Part shown: positions 22,261 to 30,584 of the stretch, one piece after another
How positions within the stretch are numbered: position 1 is the stretch's first letter
How the letters are laid out: every line of letters begins with the position of its first letter
IMG/VR virus record: IMGVR_UViG_3300029259_000663
Location: 1-35,967 of that record
From: a virus
Direction: 5' to 3' (one strand)
Length of the DNA: 35,967 bases
Made by a program: the position numbers and the translations under genes
The notes under the pieces: generated by a model
Seen by the model: the letters and a program-made list of their open reading frames with translations, nothing else
The model's database searches: none
Told to the model about the DNA's origin: nothing

Positions 22261-22548
22261 ATGGCTGAAAAGACAGTGAAAGTTAAAATCACCTCCGCGA
22301 TCGCGATTGCGGGCAAAATCAAAACGCCTGGCACCACGGTGGAGATCGGCGAGGATCTGGCAAAGAACCTGATCAACCGCGGCCGCGCCGAGCTGGCGAA
22401 GGGTAAGGCTGCCAAAGCTGAAGGCGATCTGGGCAAGATGAAGGTCGCTGACCTGAAGGTCATCGCGGCCGAGCTTGAGATTGACGGGTATGACGGCATG
22501 AACCAAGCCAAGCTGATTGCCGCCATCGAAGAAGCGCGCGACGCGTAA
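22261..22548 (+). CDS. Small head protein with HeH/LEM-like tail
   Basis: The 95-residue protein starts with a beta domain (VKVKITSAIAIAGKIKTPGTTVEIGEDLAKNLINRGRAE). It ends in a helix-extension-helix motif (MKVADLKVIAAELEIDGYDGMNQAKLIAAIEEA). The combination is typical of small proteins just after the capsid gene in tailed phages, sometimes annotated as head decoration or Rho-N/SAP-like. Role in capsid stability is inferred from position. Confidence 0.65.
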   Translation: MAEKTVKVKITSAIAIAGKIKTPGTTVEIGEDLAKNLINRGRAELAKGKAAKAEGDLGKMKVADLKVIAAELEIDGYDGMNQAKLIAAIEEARDA

Positions 22549-22551
22549 CCC

Positions 22552-22887
22552 ATGCCCCATCCCGATTGGGAGGACATCTCCGCTTTTTTCGAGCTCCAGG
22601 AATTTGCCACCACGGCAAATATCACCAGAGGTTCGGAAAAGGTGGCAGATGTCCTTGGCATTTTTGACGACCCGAGCCAGATGGCGACCTTGGGCGAGTT
22701 CGAATTCGACGGCCCTGGGCCGCGGTTCGTTTGCCGCGAAGACGAGGTGTCGCAGGTTTCGCGCGGCGACACGGCCGTGATCGAGGGGCGCACCTTCGAT
22801 GTTCTGGAAGAGCCACAGTTGGACGGTACCGGGATCGCCACGCTGATCCTTGCGGTGCCGAACGTGATCTACAATGCTGGCCTTTGA
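22552..22887 (+). CDS. Head-tail joining protein (lambda FII-like)
   Basis: The 111-residue protein (MPHPDWEDISAFFELQEFATTA...) has the size, beta-rich character and position of lambda FII-type head-tail joining proteins. It begins 3 nt after the stop of the head protein gene and overlaps the next gene by 14 nt. Family assignment by pattern and context. Confidence 0.6.
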   Translation: MPHPDWEDISAFFELQEFATTANITRGSEKVADVLGIFDDPSQMATLGEFEFDGPGPRFVCREDEVSQVSRGDTAVIEGRTFDVLEEPQLDGTGIATLILAVPNVIYNAGL

Positions 22888-23407
22888 CTTTGACGACGGT
22901 CAGCTCGACAAGATCGCGGCCGAGTATGCGGCAACCCCCAAACAGGTAGACCTCTCTCGATCGCGCGCGCTGAAGCGCACGGCTGCGACCCTTCGGCGTC
23001 TGGCATCCACTGGCCTGCAGACGGAGCTCGGGCTGCGAAACGCCAAAGCGCTGCGCCGTCGCTTGAAGGAGTACAAGGTGGGCAAGGGCAACAATGCGTT
23101 GAAGCTCTGGTTCGGTGCCAATGATCTGCCGGTCTCAGCGTTCAAAGGCCGGCCGCAAAAGGTCGATGGCGGGATCAAGTTTGGCGATACGATGGTCCAC
23201 GGCGCGTTCTTTGCGAAGGTGGGCGGTAAGCGCAAAGTCATGCAGCGGTACGGGTCGAAGCGATGGGCGATCGGCGAGGCGACGTTGTCGGTTGCCGATC
23301 GGATGATGATCTACCTCGAGGACGAGGTCTTTGTGGATATTGACAGCATCTACATGAAGCACTTTCTGGCAGAAATTCGGGCGCGCACAATCTTGGGAGT
23401 TGGATGA
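22874..23407 (+). CDS. Minor tail protein (gpZ-like)
   Basis: The 177-residue basic protein resembles prophage minor tail protein Z: RALKRTAATLRRLASTGLQTELGLRNAKALRRRLKEYKV, then LWFGANDLPVSAFKGRPQK and a GGKRKVMQRYG-type basic strand. Such proteins help connect tail and head during assembly. The gene overlaps both neighbours (14 nt before, 4 nt after). Confidence 0.72.
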   Translation: MLAFDFDDGQLDKIAAEYAATPKQVDLSRSRALKRTAATLRRLASTGLQTELGLRNAKALRRRLKEYKVGKGNNALKLWFGANDLPVSAFKGRPQKVDGGIKFGDTMVHGAFFAKVGGKRKVMQRYGSKRWAIGEATLSVADRMMIYLEDEVFVDIDSIYMKHFLAEIRARTILGVG

Positions 23408-23940
23408 TGGCTGAAGCACTTGATTTGGGCGCTGCCCTGGACACGGTCGTGGCCACGCTGGCGGCGGCGTTTCCGACCTTCAAGACGGTCGCGGCCGAGG
23501 ATGAGACGCGCAAAACTTTGGAAGTGCCGGCCATCATCGTTCAGATGTCGGAGCTCGAGCCTGATCCCGACAAGGATCCACATACGGGCCAGTTTCCGTG
23601 CCTGGTCCGAATTGAGGCGCGCATCGTGCTCGGGTACCGGACACCGAAGGTGCGGCGCGAGGTACTGAAGGCAGCCGGCGCGCTCGCGGCCGCGGTGCAC
23701 AGTAACCGATTGGGGGTGGCCTGGGGCGCGGCCGCTGTCTTGGCTGTTGAGCCGGATGAGTTTGCGCCGCAAGCGGACCAGTACGACGTTTGGCGCGTCG
23801 AGTGGGCCCATGCGGCAGATATTGGACCGAGCTTCTTTATCGATGACGGCGTGACACCGACCCAGCTACTGACGTCCTGGTCGCCGGATATCGGGCCTGC
23901 GCATGAGCAAGATTATGTGGCGGAGGGCGGCGATGTCTGA
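23404..23940 (+). CDS. Tail completion/terminator-like protein
   Basis: The 178-residue protein lies between the Z-like protein and the baseplate spike, where tail terminators are found. It is mixed alpha/beta (VATLAAAFPTFKTVAAEDETRK...ARIVLGYRTPKVRREVLKAAGALAAAV). The C-terminus is acidic. Recognition is from position and length; sequence motifs are weak. A second ATG follows directly at 23407. Confidence 0.55.
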   Translation: MMAEALDLGAALDTVVATLAAAFPTFKTVAAEDETRKTLEVPAIIVQMSELEPDPDKDPHTGQFPCLVRIEARIVLGYRTPKVRREVLKAAGALAAAVHSNRLGVAWGAAAVLAVEPDEFAPQADQYDVWRVEWAHAADIGPSFFIDDGVTPTQLLTSWSPDIGPAHEQDYVAEGGDV

Positions 23941-24322
23941 GTTCACCTTATCGCAGCTGATGCAGGCCGTGGAGCGGATGATCATGGTGGCGACGGTCAC
24001 GGCGCGCGATGGCGATCGGGCCAAGGTCAAATGGGCTGACGGGGCGGAGAGCGATTGGCTTAAGATTGCGCAGCTTGGGTCGGCAGAGCTAAAATTCTGG
24101 ATCCCGCCATCGGTCGGCACTCAGGTGGTGGTGCTTTCGCCTGGTGGCAATACTGCGCATGGCATCATCTATCCTGGTCCCTTTGCGGGTGGTGTGCCAG
24201 CCGGCAACTTTGCCGGCACGATCACTGGGGCTGGCGATGTCGTGGCGTCTGAGGTCAGCTTGGTGTCTCACGTGCATGGGGGCATTCAGCCTGGGCCTGG
24301 CGACACCGGCACTCCGAAGTAG
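23933..24322 (+). CDS. V: Baseplate spike protein (P2 V-like)
   Basis: Starting at the ATG at 23933 (GGAGG upstream) the product is 129 residues with an OB-like domain (VATVTARDGDRAKVKWADG...DWLKIAQLGSAE), then a beta-helix-like stretch. Near the end is HVHGG, the metal-binding His-x-His seen at the tip of P2-type spikes. It pierces the outer membrane when the tail contracts. The gene opens the P2-like baseplate group. The frame open further upstream (23903) overlaps the previous gene and is not needed. Confidence 0.85.
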   Translation: MSEFTLSQLMQAVERMIMVATVTARDGDRAKVKWADGAESDWLKIAQLGSAELKFWIPPSVGTQVVVLSPGGNTAHGIIYPGPFAGGVPAGNFAGTITGAGDVVASEVSLVSHVHGGIQPGPGDTGTPK

Positions 24323-24328
24323 CGCAGT

Positions 24329-24345
24329 GGGGAACCGCCAGAGGA
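24329..24345 (+). repeat. Dispersed 17-nt block, copy 4
   Basis: GGGGAACCGCCAGAGGA, starting 6 nt after the stop of the V gene and 31 nt before the W gene, hence truly intergenic. In RNA, GUGG-GGAA-CCGC can form a stem with a GNRA-type loop. Confidence 0.85.
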
Positions 24346-24376
24346 TCGCAGCGCGTGTCCTGTCCAATGTGGGCGC

Positions 24377-24715
24377 ATGTATGGGATCAGCGCACTCACA
24401 GGCCGTAAATTGGGCGGCATCGATCACCTCCGGCAATCCATCCGGGATATCCTGACGACCCCGATCGGGTCGCGGGTGATGCGGCGCGATTATGGATCCC
24501 GTTTGTTTGATCTTATCGACGCGCCGTATTCTTCGGCGACCAAGCTGGCGATCATCGCGGCGACGGCCGAGGCATTGATCACCTGGGAGCCGCGCATCGA
24601 TGTGGACACTGTGACGCTTCGGACCTTTGAGCCTGGCAAAATCATCATTGATCTCAGCGGCCGCTATCTGCCCGACGGCCGCGAAGTCACCATTGCGGGG
24701 ATCGAGGTCGGATGA
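24377..24715 (+). CDS. W: Baseplate wedge protein (P2 W / gp25-like)
   Basis: The 112-residue protein matches the gp25-like family: YGISALTGRKLGGIDHLRQSIRDILTTPIGSRVMRRDYGSRLFDLID, with the conserved EPR (ITWEPRIDV) and the C-terminal PDGREVTIAGIEV. The EPR motif is the hallmark of gp25 and is involved in starting sheath assembly. The gene ends with an ATGA overlap to J. Confidence 0.9.
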   Translation: MYGISALTGRKLGGIDHLRQSIRDILTTPIGSRVMRRDYGSRLFDLIDAPYSSATKLAIIAATAEALITWEPRIDVDTVTLRTFEPGKIIIDLSGRYLPDGREVTIAGIEVG

Positions 24716-25614
24716 GCGCGTTTACGGCAATCAATCTTGAGCGGCTGCCAGCTCCGGAGATCATCGATCGCAAGGATTTTGAGACGATCCTGGCGGAAAT
24801 TAAGGCATGTCTGATCGCGCGCGATTCGAGCCTCGCGCCAATCATGGGGTTGGAAAGCGAGCCGATCACCAAGGTGCTTGAAGCTTGGGCGTATCGCGAG
24901 CTGCTGTTGCGCGCTGAAATTGATGATGCCGGCCGCGGCAACATGCTGGCGTTCGCGGGTGGTGCGCAGCTGGACCATTTGGCGGCGTTCTATGGTGTTG
25001 AGCGCGCGGTGATCCAGCCGGCCGATCCTGCGGCGCTGCCGCCAGTGCCGGCCGTGCTCGAGGACGACGCTCGGTTCCGTTCGCGGGTGCAGCTGGCACT
25101 TGAAGGGTTCACCACGGCCGGTCCACGCGGGTCGTATGTGTTCTGGGGGCTGTCGGCCTCGTCCTTGGTGAAAGATATCAGCGTTGAATCTCCGTCGCCT
25201 GGTCAAGTCCTGGTCACGGTGCTGTCGGATGTCGGGGACGGCAGCGGCGATGCCGCGCTGATCCAGACGGTGTCTGACAAGCTTAACGATGAGGACATTC
25301 GGCCGCTAACGGATCAAGTCATCGTGCAAGGCGCATCGATCGTACCGTATCAGCTTGAGGCCGTGCTGACGCTCTATGAAGGACCCGATTCCGATGTTGT
25401 GCGCGCGGCCGCTGAGGCGTCAGTTTCTGCGTTCGTTTGGGACCAGCACCGTTTGGGGCATGACATCACGGTTTCCGGCCTGCATGCGGCGCTTCATTTG
25501 GCGGGGGTGCAGAAGGTTACCCTGGTCAGCCCCGGCGCTGATTTGGAAATTGATGCATCTGAGGCTGCCTATTGTACGTCGGTATCCGTAACTGTCGGGG
25601 GGCGTGATGTCTGA
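24712..25614 (+). CDS. J: Baseplate assembly protein J (P2 J-like)
   Basis: The 300-residue protein begins SAFTAINLERLPAPEIIDR and contains LLLRAEIDDAGRGNMLAFAGGAQLDHLAAFYGVER, a strong signature of P2 gpJ. It continues with RFRSRVQLALEGFTTAGPRGSYVFWGLSAS. It forms the wedge with W and I. The end overlaps the I gene by 8 nt. Confidence 0.92.
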   Translation: MSAFTAINLERLPAPEIIDRKDFETILAEIKACLIARDSSLAPIMGLESEPITKVLEAWAYRELLLRAEIDDAGRGNMLAFAGGAQLDHLAAFYGVERAVIQPADPAALPPVPAVLEDDARFRSRVQLALEGFTTAGPRGSYVFWGLSASSLVKDISVESPSPGQVLVTVLSDVGDGSGDAALIQTVSDKLNDEDIRPLTDQVIVQGASIVPYQLEAVLTLYEGPDSDVVRAAAEASVSAFVWDQHRLGHDITVSGLHAALHLAGVQKVTLVSPGADLEIDASEAAYCTSVSVTVGGRDV

Positions 25615-26260
25615 TCTGCCCACCATTTTGCCGCCAAATGCGCAAGAGATTGAGCGCGAGCTGGAGCAGCTGTCCGGCCGCTTGCTCGGGGTTGGCGATC
25701 CGATCGCTGGCCTTTGGGACGCATCGCTGTGTCCCGAGCATCTGCTTTCCTATCTGGCATGGGCATTCTCCGTTGAGGTTTGGGATAGCGTTTGGCCTGA
25801 GAACCAGAAGCGCCAGGTGCTGGTCGACGCTGTGCAGGTTCACCGGGTCAAGGGTACGATCGGGTCTGTTCGTCGCGCGCTCGGTGGCATCGGATTTGAG
25901 GCCGATATTGCGGAATGGTTCGACTATGGTGGGGAACCCCATACATTCCGAATTGATGCCTACGGGGACGATGTGTTCGCAGCAGGGATGTCGATCGACA
26001 GTCGGACCTTGGCGTTGGTCACTTCGATCCTGGTCAATCTTAAACCTCAGCGCTCTCATTTTGAGCTCCGCATTGGGGAGCGGTTCGATACGGCCGTCTA
26101 TGCCCGTGCCGGCGCGCGCGGTCGTACGCGCTCCGGTCTGATTCACGACCCTAATCCTCGGACGCGCGTGTCGGTCGGGACCACGCATATGCGGGTCGGG
26201 TCGCGGGCGCGCCAGATCAGCACAGTTTACCATGATGTTCAGCCAAGGGATGCCGCCTAA
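25607..26260 (+). CDS. I: Tail protein I (P2 I-like)
   Basis: From the ATG at 25607 the product is 217 residues (an adjacent upstream start would add one residue). DPIAGLWDASLCPEHLLSYLAWAFSVEVWDSVWPE and VHRVKGTIGSVRRALGGIGFEADIAEWFDYGG are typical of P2 gpI. It joins the baseplate to the tail fibre. The start sits inside an ATGTCTGA overlap with J, and the end overlaps the fibre gene by one base. Confidence 0.9.
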   Translation: MSDLPTILPPNAQEIERELEQLSGRLLGVGDPIAGLWDASLCPEHLLSYLAWAFSVEVWDSVWPENQKRQVLVDAVQVHRVKGTIGSVRRALGGIGFEADIAEWFDYGGEPHTFRIDAYGDDVFAAGMSIDSRTLALVTSILVNLKPQRSHFELRIGERFDTAVYARAGARGRTRSGLIHDPNPRTRVSVGTTHMRVGSRARQISTVYHDVQPRDAA

Positions 26261-26775
26261 TGCCCACCACCATTCTCACCGATATCGCCGAGGCGAAAAT
26301 CACCCAGGCTGCCGGCTCAGGGTCGCAGGTTGCGATCACGCATGTGGCGTTGGGGGACGGCAATGGGGCCAGCTACAACGGGGACTTTGCTCAGACCTCT
26401 TTGCGACGGGAACGTGTCCGGGTGCCGATCGAGCGCAGGCATATTGTCTCGCCGAACGCTTGGCGGGTGAAGGCCGAGTTTGGGTCCGACACGGTTGCAT
26501 TCGATGTCCGCGAGGCGGGGTTCTTTGATGCCGATGGGGATCTGATTGCGCTCTGCACGTTCCCCGCGGCCGAGGTCCGTCGCACCGGGGCGATCGTCTA
26601 TCTGATCGACCACGTGCTCAATTTTAGCCGGGTCCAAGAGGGGCTGATCATCGTGGACGCGCCTGATGATGACCTGTTCGATCACGTCGTTATCGATCTG
26701 CAAACGCAGGCGCTGACCTATTCCACCCAATACGACCTGCAGATGGCCGTGCGCGACCTGCAGGCGGCAACATAA
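26260..26775 (+). CDS. Tail-collar/fibre N-terminal protein (P2 H-like)
   Basis: The 171-residue product corresponds to the N-terminal tail-collar domain of P2-type fibres: ILTDIAEAKITQAAGSGSQVAITHVALGDGNG... It stops after that domain, whereas in P2 the same chain continues into the distal fibre. The distal part seems to be supplied by the next gene, so the fibre may be split into two chains. Confidence 0.82.
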   Translation: MPTTILTDIAEAKITQAAGSGSQVAITHVALGDGNGASYNGDFAQTSLRRERVRVPIERRHIVSPNAWRVKAEFGSDTVAFDVREAGFFDADGDLIALCTFPAAEVRRTGAIVYLIDHVLNFSRVQEGLIIVDAPDDDLFDHVVIDLQTQALTYSTQYDLQMAVRDLQAAT

Positions 26776-26787
26776 GAGGACGAACCT

Positions 26788-27618
26788 ATGAGCATTAACG
26801 ATATTAACAATGCTGCAGCCGCGATGAATCAACTGAAGGCGCGGTATGAAGGCTTTCTGGATGATGCTGACGCACAGATCGCAAATCGCCGGGCGTCTTA
26901 CGACGAATTGGCAAGCGATTTGGTTGAAATTGTGAAAGACAGAATGAGCGTCACAATTTATTTTGATCCAAACGCTGAGGAAGCCGACCTTTCAAACGGT
27001 GGGGTATTCCGAACATGGCAAGAGTTTTTGTCATTCATTAACCCACTGCCAGAATTGGCCTATGTGAAGGTAATTATGCAACCCGGTCAGTTGGTTGTAG
27101 ACCAAAACTATTATAGCCATATTTACGGCAGTGTTCATCTTGAATTCAGAGCAAATGTGAACCAACCCGCTGGTCAGCGCCCATCATTATTTTTCGTGCT
27201 TTATGATAAGGTGAATTTCAACCAATGGCGGAGAATAGAAACGGGCGAACTTGGCTCATTTTATGGCCATCACATTGATTTTTATTTTGACGAAAATATC
27301 AACGAGGCCGTTAATCCATCGAGCAACAACATACTGTTCGGTGCGAAAGGGCGGGGTGGTCAAGTTGAGCTGGTCAGTTGCATGGTAAAGGGGCCAACAG
27401 GTACCCATTTGATGACGTGTTCCACAGGTGATGTGTCCTCCCTCAGTTTGAACAGCGTTTTGCTGGATGGGATCACTTTCGGCCTTCAACGTTCCGGCGA
27501 CCGAGGTGTCGCACTCCTAACTTGCGACGTTGTGACGGTGGCTAACGGCGCAGAGATTTATGACTCAGCAGCATTCACCGTTGGGCAGAACCTACTCACA
27601 TCGGTCGTGACCGTCTAA
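26788..27618 (+). CDS. Distal tail-fibre-like protein, foreign composition
   Basis: The 276-residue protein has a short helical front (NAAAAMNQLKARYEGFLDDADAQIANRRASYDEL). A long beta-rich part follows (VELVSCMVKGPTGTHLMTCSTGDVSSLSLNSVLLDG...) that reads like a beta-helix or pectate-lyase-like fold. I recognise no catalytic residues. It follows the fibre N-terminal gene, so receptor binding is likely. The DNA is visibly AT-richer than all adjacent phage genes, pointing to exchange of the host-range module. Confidence 0.65.
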   Translation: MSINDINNAAAAMNQLKARYEGFLDDADAQIANRRASYDELASDLVEIVKDRMSVTIYFDPNAEEADLSNGGVFRTWQEFLSFINPLPELAYVKVIMQPGQLVVDQNYYSHIYGSVHLEFRANVNQPAGQRPSLFFVLYDKVNFNQWRRIETGELGSFYGHHIDFYFDENINEAVNPSSNNILFGAKGRGGQVELVSCMVKGPTGTHLMTCSTGDVSSLSLNSVLLDGITFGLQRSGDRGVALLTCDVVTVANGAEIYDSAAFTVGQNLLTSVVTV

Positions 27619-27633
27619 TCCTTGGAGGGATAA

Positions 27634-28035
27634 ATGAAACTGAATTTAGAGTTTGAAGGTCGCAAGACTTATAGCGTTACGGCGGAGGATGCGCGCGAAC
27701 TAGGCTACCCAGAGGAGGTTATCGCGACTGCGGTGTCAGAAGTCCGGGTGTCAGATTTGAAAAGCGAGTGTCGCCGTCGCATCTATGCCGCGGCTTCGGC
27801 CGAGACCCAGATGAATATGGCGACTGCCGCTGCGGTTATCTCCGCGAAAGAAACGAGCGCGCGGACCGAAGACGAGGCGTCGATTTTGTCGGGGCTCGAT
27901 GATGCGATTGGGTGGGTTGCATCGATGCGCGGCCGTGTTTCCGAGCTGGCTGACGATGCTGCGCTTGATATCGGTGACGACGCCAATTGGCCTCCTTTGC
28001 CGGATGGCGCGCGCGACGTTGTCAACAAGTTCTGA
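27634..28035 (+). CDS. Possible tail-fibre assembly protein
   Basis: The 133-residue protein starts after a GGAGGG ribosome-binding site (MKLNLEFEGRKTYSVTAEDARELG). It is mainly helical, with a central region of YAAASAETQMNMATAAAVISAK and an acidic end. Its place right after the fibre gene is that of fibre chaperones. The sequence SECRRRIYAAASAETQMNM is like the DUF4376-type segment of fibre-assembly proteins. Function is inferred. Confidence 0.55.
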   Translation: MKLNLEFEGRKTYSVTAEDARELGYPEEVIATAVSEVRVSDLKSECRRRIYAAASAETQMNMATAAAVISAKETSARTEDEASILSGLDDAIGWVASMRGRVSELADDAALDIGDDANWPPLPDGARDVVNKF

Positions 28036-28055
28036 GTCTGGGCGAGGTTGATCCC

Positions 28056-28541
28056 ATGATCGCCTTGGCATTTTACAAGGGGCGCGGGCAGCTGCTCGAT
28101 CGGGTGATCCGTTGGGTCACCCGATCTTCGTTCAGCCATGTCGAAATTTTGCGCGCGGTACCGACAATCTCTGGCAACGGTTTGGAAGCGCGCGCCTGGT
28201 CATCGAGCGGCCGTGACGGTGGTGTGCGCGAGAAGTCGATCACGTTCAAGCCGGGGCATTGGGAGTTCGTCACCATTCCCTGGGCAGGGCCGGCCGTGAT
28301 CGACCGGGTGATTGCCGAGATTGGCAACCCCTACGATTATGCCGGCTTGCTGGCGTCACAGGCGCTGAACCTGCGCCGGCATCGAAAAGACCAGTGGTTT
28401 TGCTCTGAAATCTGCGCGTATGCCCTTGAGCTGAGTGCACCGCAGGAGCTGTCGCCTGGCGGGCTTTATTGCCGTGTCTTGGAGATGAACCGCGCCTATC
28501 TCGCCGGCTGGACGCGCGCGGGGGAACCGCCAGAGGATTGA
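28056..28541 (+). CDS. NlpC/P60-like (permuted papain fold) hydrolase
   Basis: The 161-residue protein has a His (H28) in SSFSHVEI and a Cys (C116) in DQWFCSEICAYAL. His before Cys is the order of the permuted YiiX/YaeF-type papain fold. Members cleave amide or peptide bonds in peptidoglycan or lipids. It stands between the fibre module and the sheath gene, where P2 has no such enzyme, so it may cut cell wall during entry or be cargo (inference). The last residues are GEPPED, produced by the dispersed 17-nt block running into the stop. Confidence 0.7.
   Translation: MIALAFYKGRGQLLDRVIRWVTRSSFSHVEILRAVPTISGNGLEARAWSSSGRDGGVREKSITFKPGHWEFVTIPWAGPAVIDRVIAEIGNPYDYAGLLASQALNLRRHRKDQWFCSEICAYALELSAPQELSPGGLYCRVLEMNRAYLAGWTRAGEPPED
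28521..28537 (+). repeat. Dispersed 17-nt block, copy 5
   Basis: GGGGAACCGCCAGAGGA, at the very end of the hydrolase gene; the frame continues through it as G-E-P-P-E-D and stops 4 nt later. The sheath gene starts 59 nt downstream. GCGG-GGGAA-CCGC can pair. Confidence 0.85.
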
Positions 28542-28596
28542 GCCGCGGCGCGGTGGAATGCTTGGGCAACAGTTCACATCCGCAAGCGAGGTTACT

Positions 28597-29778
28597 ATGG
28601 CATTTCTTCACGGCGTCGAGGTCATCGAGATCGATGCAGGTCCACGTCCCATTCAGACGGTCAAGTCATCCGTCATCGGCATTGTGGGCACTGCGCCCGA
28701 CGCCGATCCTGATGCCTTCCCTCTAAACACACCGGTCTTGGTCGCCGGCTCGCGCAAAGAAGCCGCGGGCCTGGACACCGTCGGCACCGCGCTCGGCACC
28801 TTGCCGGTCGCGATGGATGGCATCTTCGACCAGATCGGCGCGGTCGTCATCGTTGTGCGGGTTGAGGAAGGGGCTACTGAAGCTGAAAGCCTCGCCAATG
28901 TGATTGGTGGCGTGAACGCGGTTGATGGCAATTTTGAAGGCGTGCATGCCCTGGTCGGGGCAGAGAGCGTTGTCGGGTTTTCCCCGCGCATCTTGATCGC
29001 GCCTGGCTTCACCCACCAACGCCCCGAAGGCAACGTAAACCCGGTCGTTGCGGAGCTGCAGGGGATCGGTGACCGTCTGCGCGCTGTCATCATCGCCGAT
29101 GGGCCTAACACGAACGATGCCGACGCGATCACCGCAGCCGGCGACTTCGGGTCGGATCGCATCTATCTGATCGATCCGTGGCACAAGGTCATGGTTGGGT
29201 CCGATATCGTGTCGGTGCCGGCTTCGTCCCGCGTTGCCGGCTTGATTGCCAAGGTGGATAACGACACCGGTTTCTGGGCATCGCCATCCAACAATCTGCT
29301 GGGCGGCGTCATCGGGACCAGCCGGCCGGTTGACTTCAAGCTGGGCGATGCGAGTGCGCGCGCCAATCTGCTGAACGAGGCCAAGGTTGCCACGACGATC
29401 CGCCAGAATGGCTACCGCCTGTGGGGCAACCGGACCCTGACCGATGATACCAAGTGGATCTTCCTCAGCGTTCGTCGCACGGCCGACATCATCAACGACT
29501 CGCTGTTGCGCGCCCACCTGTGGGCCGTCGATCGGGGCATCACCAAAACCTACGTCTCGGACGTCGAGGAGAGCGTGAATGCCTACCTTCGGGATCTGGT
29601 CGCTTTGGGCGCGATCCTGGGCGGTCGTTGCTGGGCCGACCCGGACCTGAACTCGGCCGCAAATATCCAGCTCGGCAAAGTGTTCTTCAACTTTGATTTT
29701 ACCCCGGTCTATCCGGCCGAGCATATCACGTTCCGTTCGCACCTGGTGAACGACTACATCGAGGAGGTGTTTAACTGA
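28597..29778 (+). CDS. FI: Tail sheath protein (P2 FI-like)
   Basis: From the ATG at 28597 the product is 393 residues: FLHGVEVIEIDAGPRPIQTVKSSVIGIVGTAPDAD is the typical sheath beginning. Further on come LIAPGFTHQR, ADGPN and FLSVRRTADIINDSLLRAHLWAVDRGITKTYVSDVEESVNAYL of the C-terminal arm. It forms the contractile outer tail tube. The open frame begins at 28558, but the GCGAGG before 28597 and the protein family fix the later start. The stop overlaps the tube start (TGATG). Confidence 0.93.
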   Translation: MAFLHGVEVIEIDAGPRPIQTVKSSVIGIVGTAPDADPDAFPLNTPVLVAGSRKEAAGLDTVGTALGTLPVAMDGIFDQIGAVVIVVRVEEGATEAESLANVIGGVNAVDGNFEGVHALVGAESVVGFSPRILIAPGFTHQRPEGNVNPVVAELQGIGDRLRAVIIADGPNTNDADAITAAGDFGSDRIYLIDPWHKVMVGSDIVSVPASSRVAGLIAKVDNDTGFWASPSNNLLGGVIGTSRPVDFKLGDASARANLLNEAKVATTIRQNGYRLWGNRTLTDDTKWIFLSVRRTADIINDSLLRAHLWAVDRGITKTYVSDVEESVNAYLRDLVALGAILGGRCWADPDLNSAANIQLGKVFFNFDFTPVYPAEHITFRSHLVNDYIEEVFN

Positions 29779-30284
29779 TGGCTGCTGAAGATATCCTGAA
29801 ATATCTAAATCTGTTCGTTGATGGCCGTGGCCATGCGGGCAAGATCGAGGAATACAGCCCACCCGATCTGACGGTTTCGACCGAAGAGTTCCGCGGGGGC
29901 GGCATGGACGCGCCTATCGATCTCGACTTGGGTCAAGAGAAGATGACCACGTCCTTCGTGCTCACGTCCTACGACCGTGATGTGCTGTCCCTCTGGGGCA
30001 TCAAAGACGGCTCGGTGGTGCAGCTGACGGCTCGTGGGTCGCTTGAAAGCCTGGATGGCACCAAGACGGCCGTGGCGCATCACATGCATGGCAAGATCAT
30101 CTCGGTGGCGCGCGGTACCTGGGGTTCGGGGGCGAAGCCGTCGCTGACCTTCACGGTGAGCCTGCGGTACTACCGCGAGGTCCACGGCGGCGTCGATATC
30201 AACGAGATCGATGTCGTCAATATGGTGCGCAAAGTGCGCGGCGTGGATCAGCTCGCCGAGCACCGCGCAAACATCGGCCTGTAA
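29778..30284 (+). CDS. FII: Tail tube protein (P2 FII-like)
   Basis: The 168-residue protein (ILKYLNLFVDGRGHAGKIEEYSPPDLTVSTEEFRGGGMDAPIDLDLGQEKM) is a clear P2 FII-type tube subunit, ending in RYYREVHGGVDINEIDVVNMVRKV. It makes the inner tube through which DNA passes. It directly follows the sheath gene, with an overlapping start. Confidence 0.93.
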   Translation: MAAEDILKYLNLFVDGRGHAGKIEEYSPPDLTVSTEEFRGGGMDAPIDLDLGQEKMTTSFVLTSYDRDVLSLWGIKDGSVVQLTARGSLESLDGTKTAVAHHMHGKIISVARGTWGSGAKPSLTFTVSLRYYREVHGGVDINEIDVVNMVRKVRGVDQLAEHRANIGL

Positions 30285-30293
30285 GGAGCTTTC

Positions 30294-30584
30294 ATGGACA
30301 ATCAAAATAAGCCGGATTGGCTGGTCGAAAATGATGACGGGTCGCTCACGATCAACTTTGAAAGCCGGCCGCCGAAGATCGACGGGACGGAAGTCAAAAG
30401 ACTGAAGATGCGCGAGCCGTTCGTTGATGATCAGCTGGCTGCGGATTCTGCCGGTTCCAGCAGCGCGCTGTCTGAAATCGCGCTGATCTCCAACCTGTGT
30501 GAAATCTCTCCGGAAGCTGTGCGCTCGATGACAATGCGCCAGTACAGCAGGCTGCAGACGGCACTCTCGGTTTTTATTGGCTGA
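30294..30584 (+). CDS. E: Tail assembly protein E (P2 E-like)
   Basis: The 96-residue protein has the gpE-like pattern VKRLKMREPFVDDQLAA, LISNLCEISPEAVRSMTMRQYSRLQTALSVF. AAGGAG lies before the ATG. As in P2, it comes between tube and tape measure and is probably a chaperone for the tape measure. Its end overlaps a second frame (E'). Confidence 0.82.
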   Translation: MDNQNKPDWLVENDDGSLTINFESRPPKIDGTEVKRLKMREPFVDDQLAADSAGSSSALSEIALISNLCEISPEAVRSMTMRQYSRLQTALSVFIG

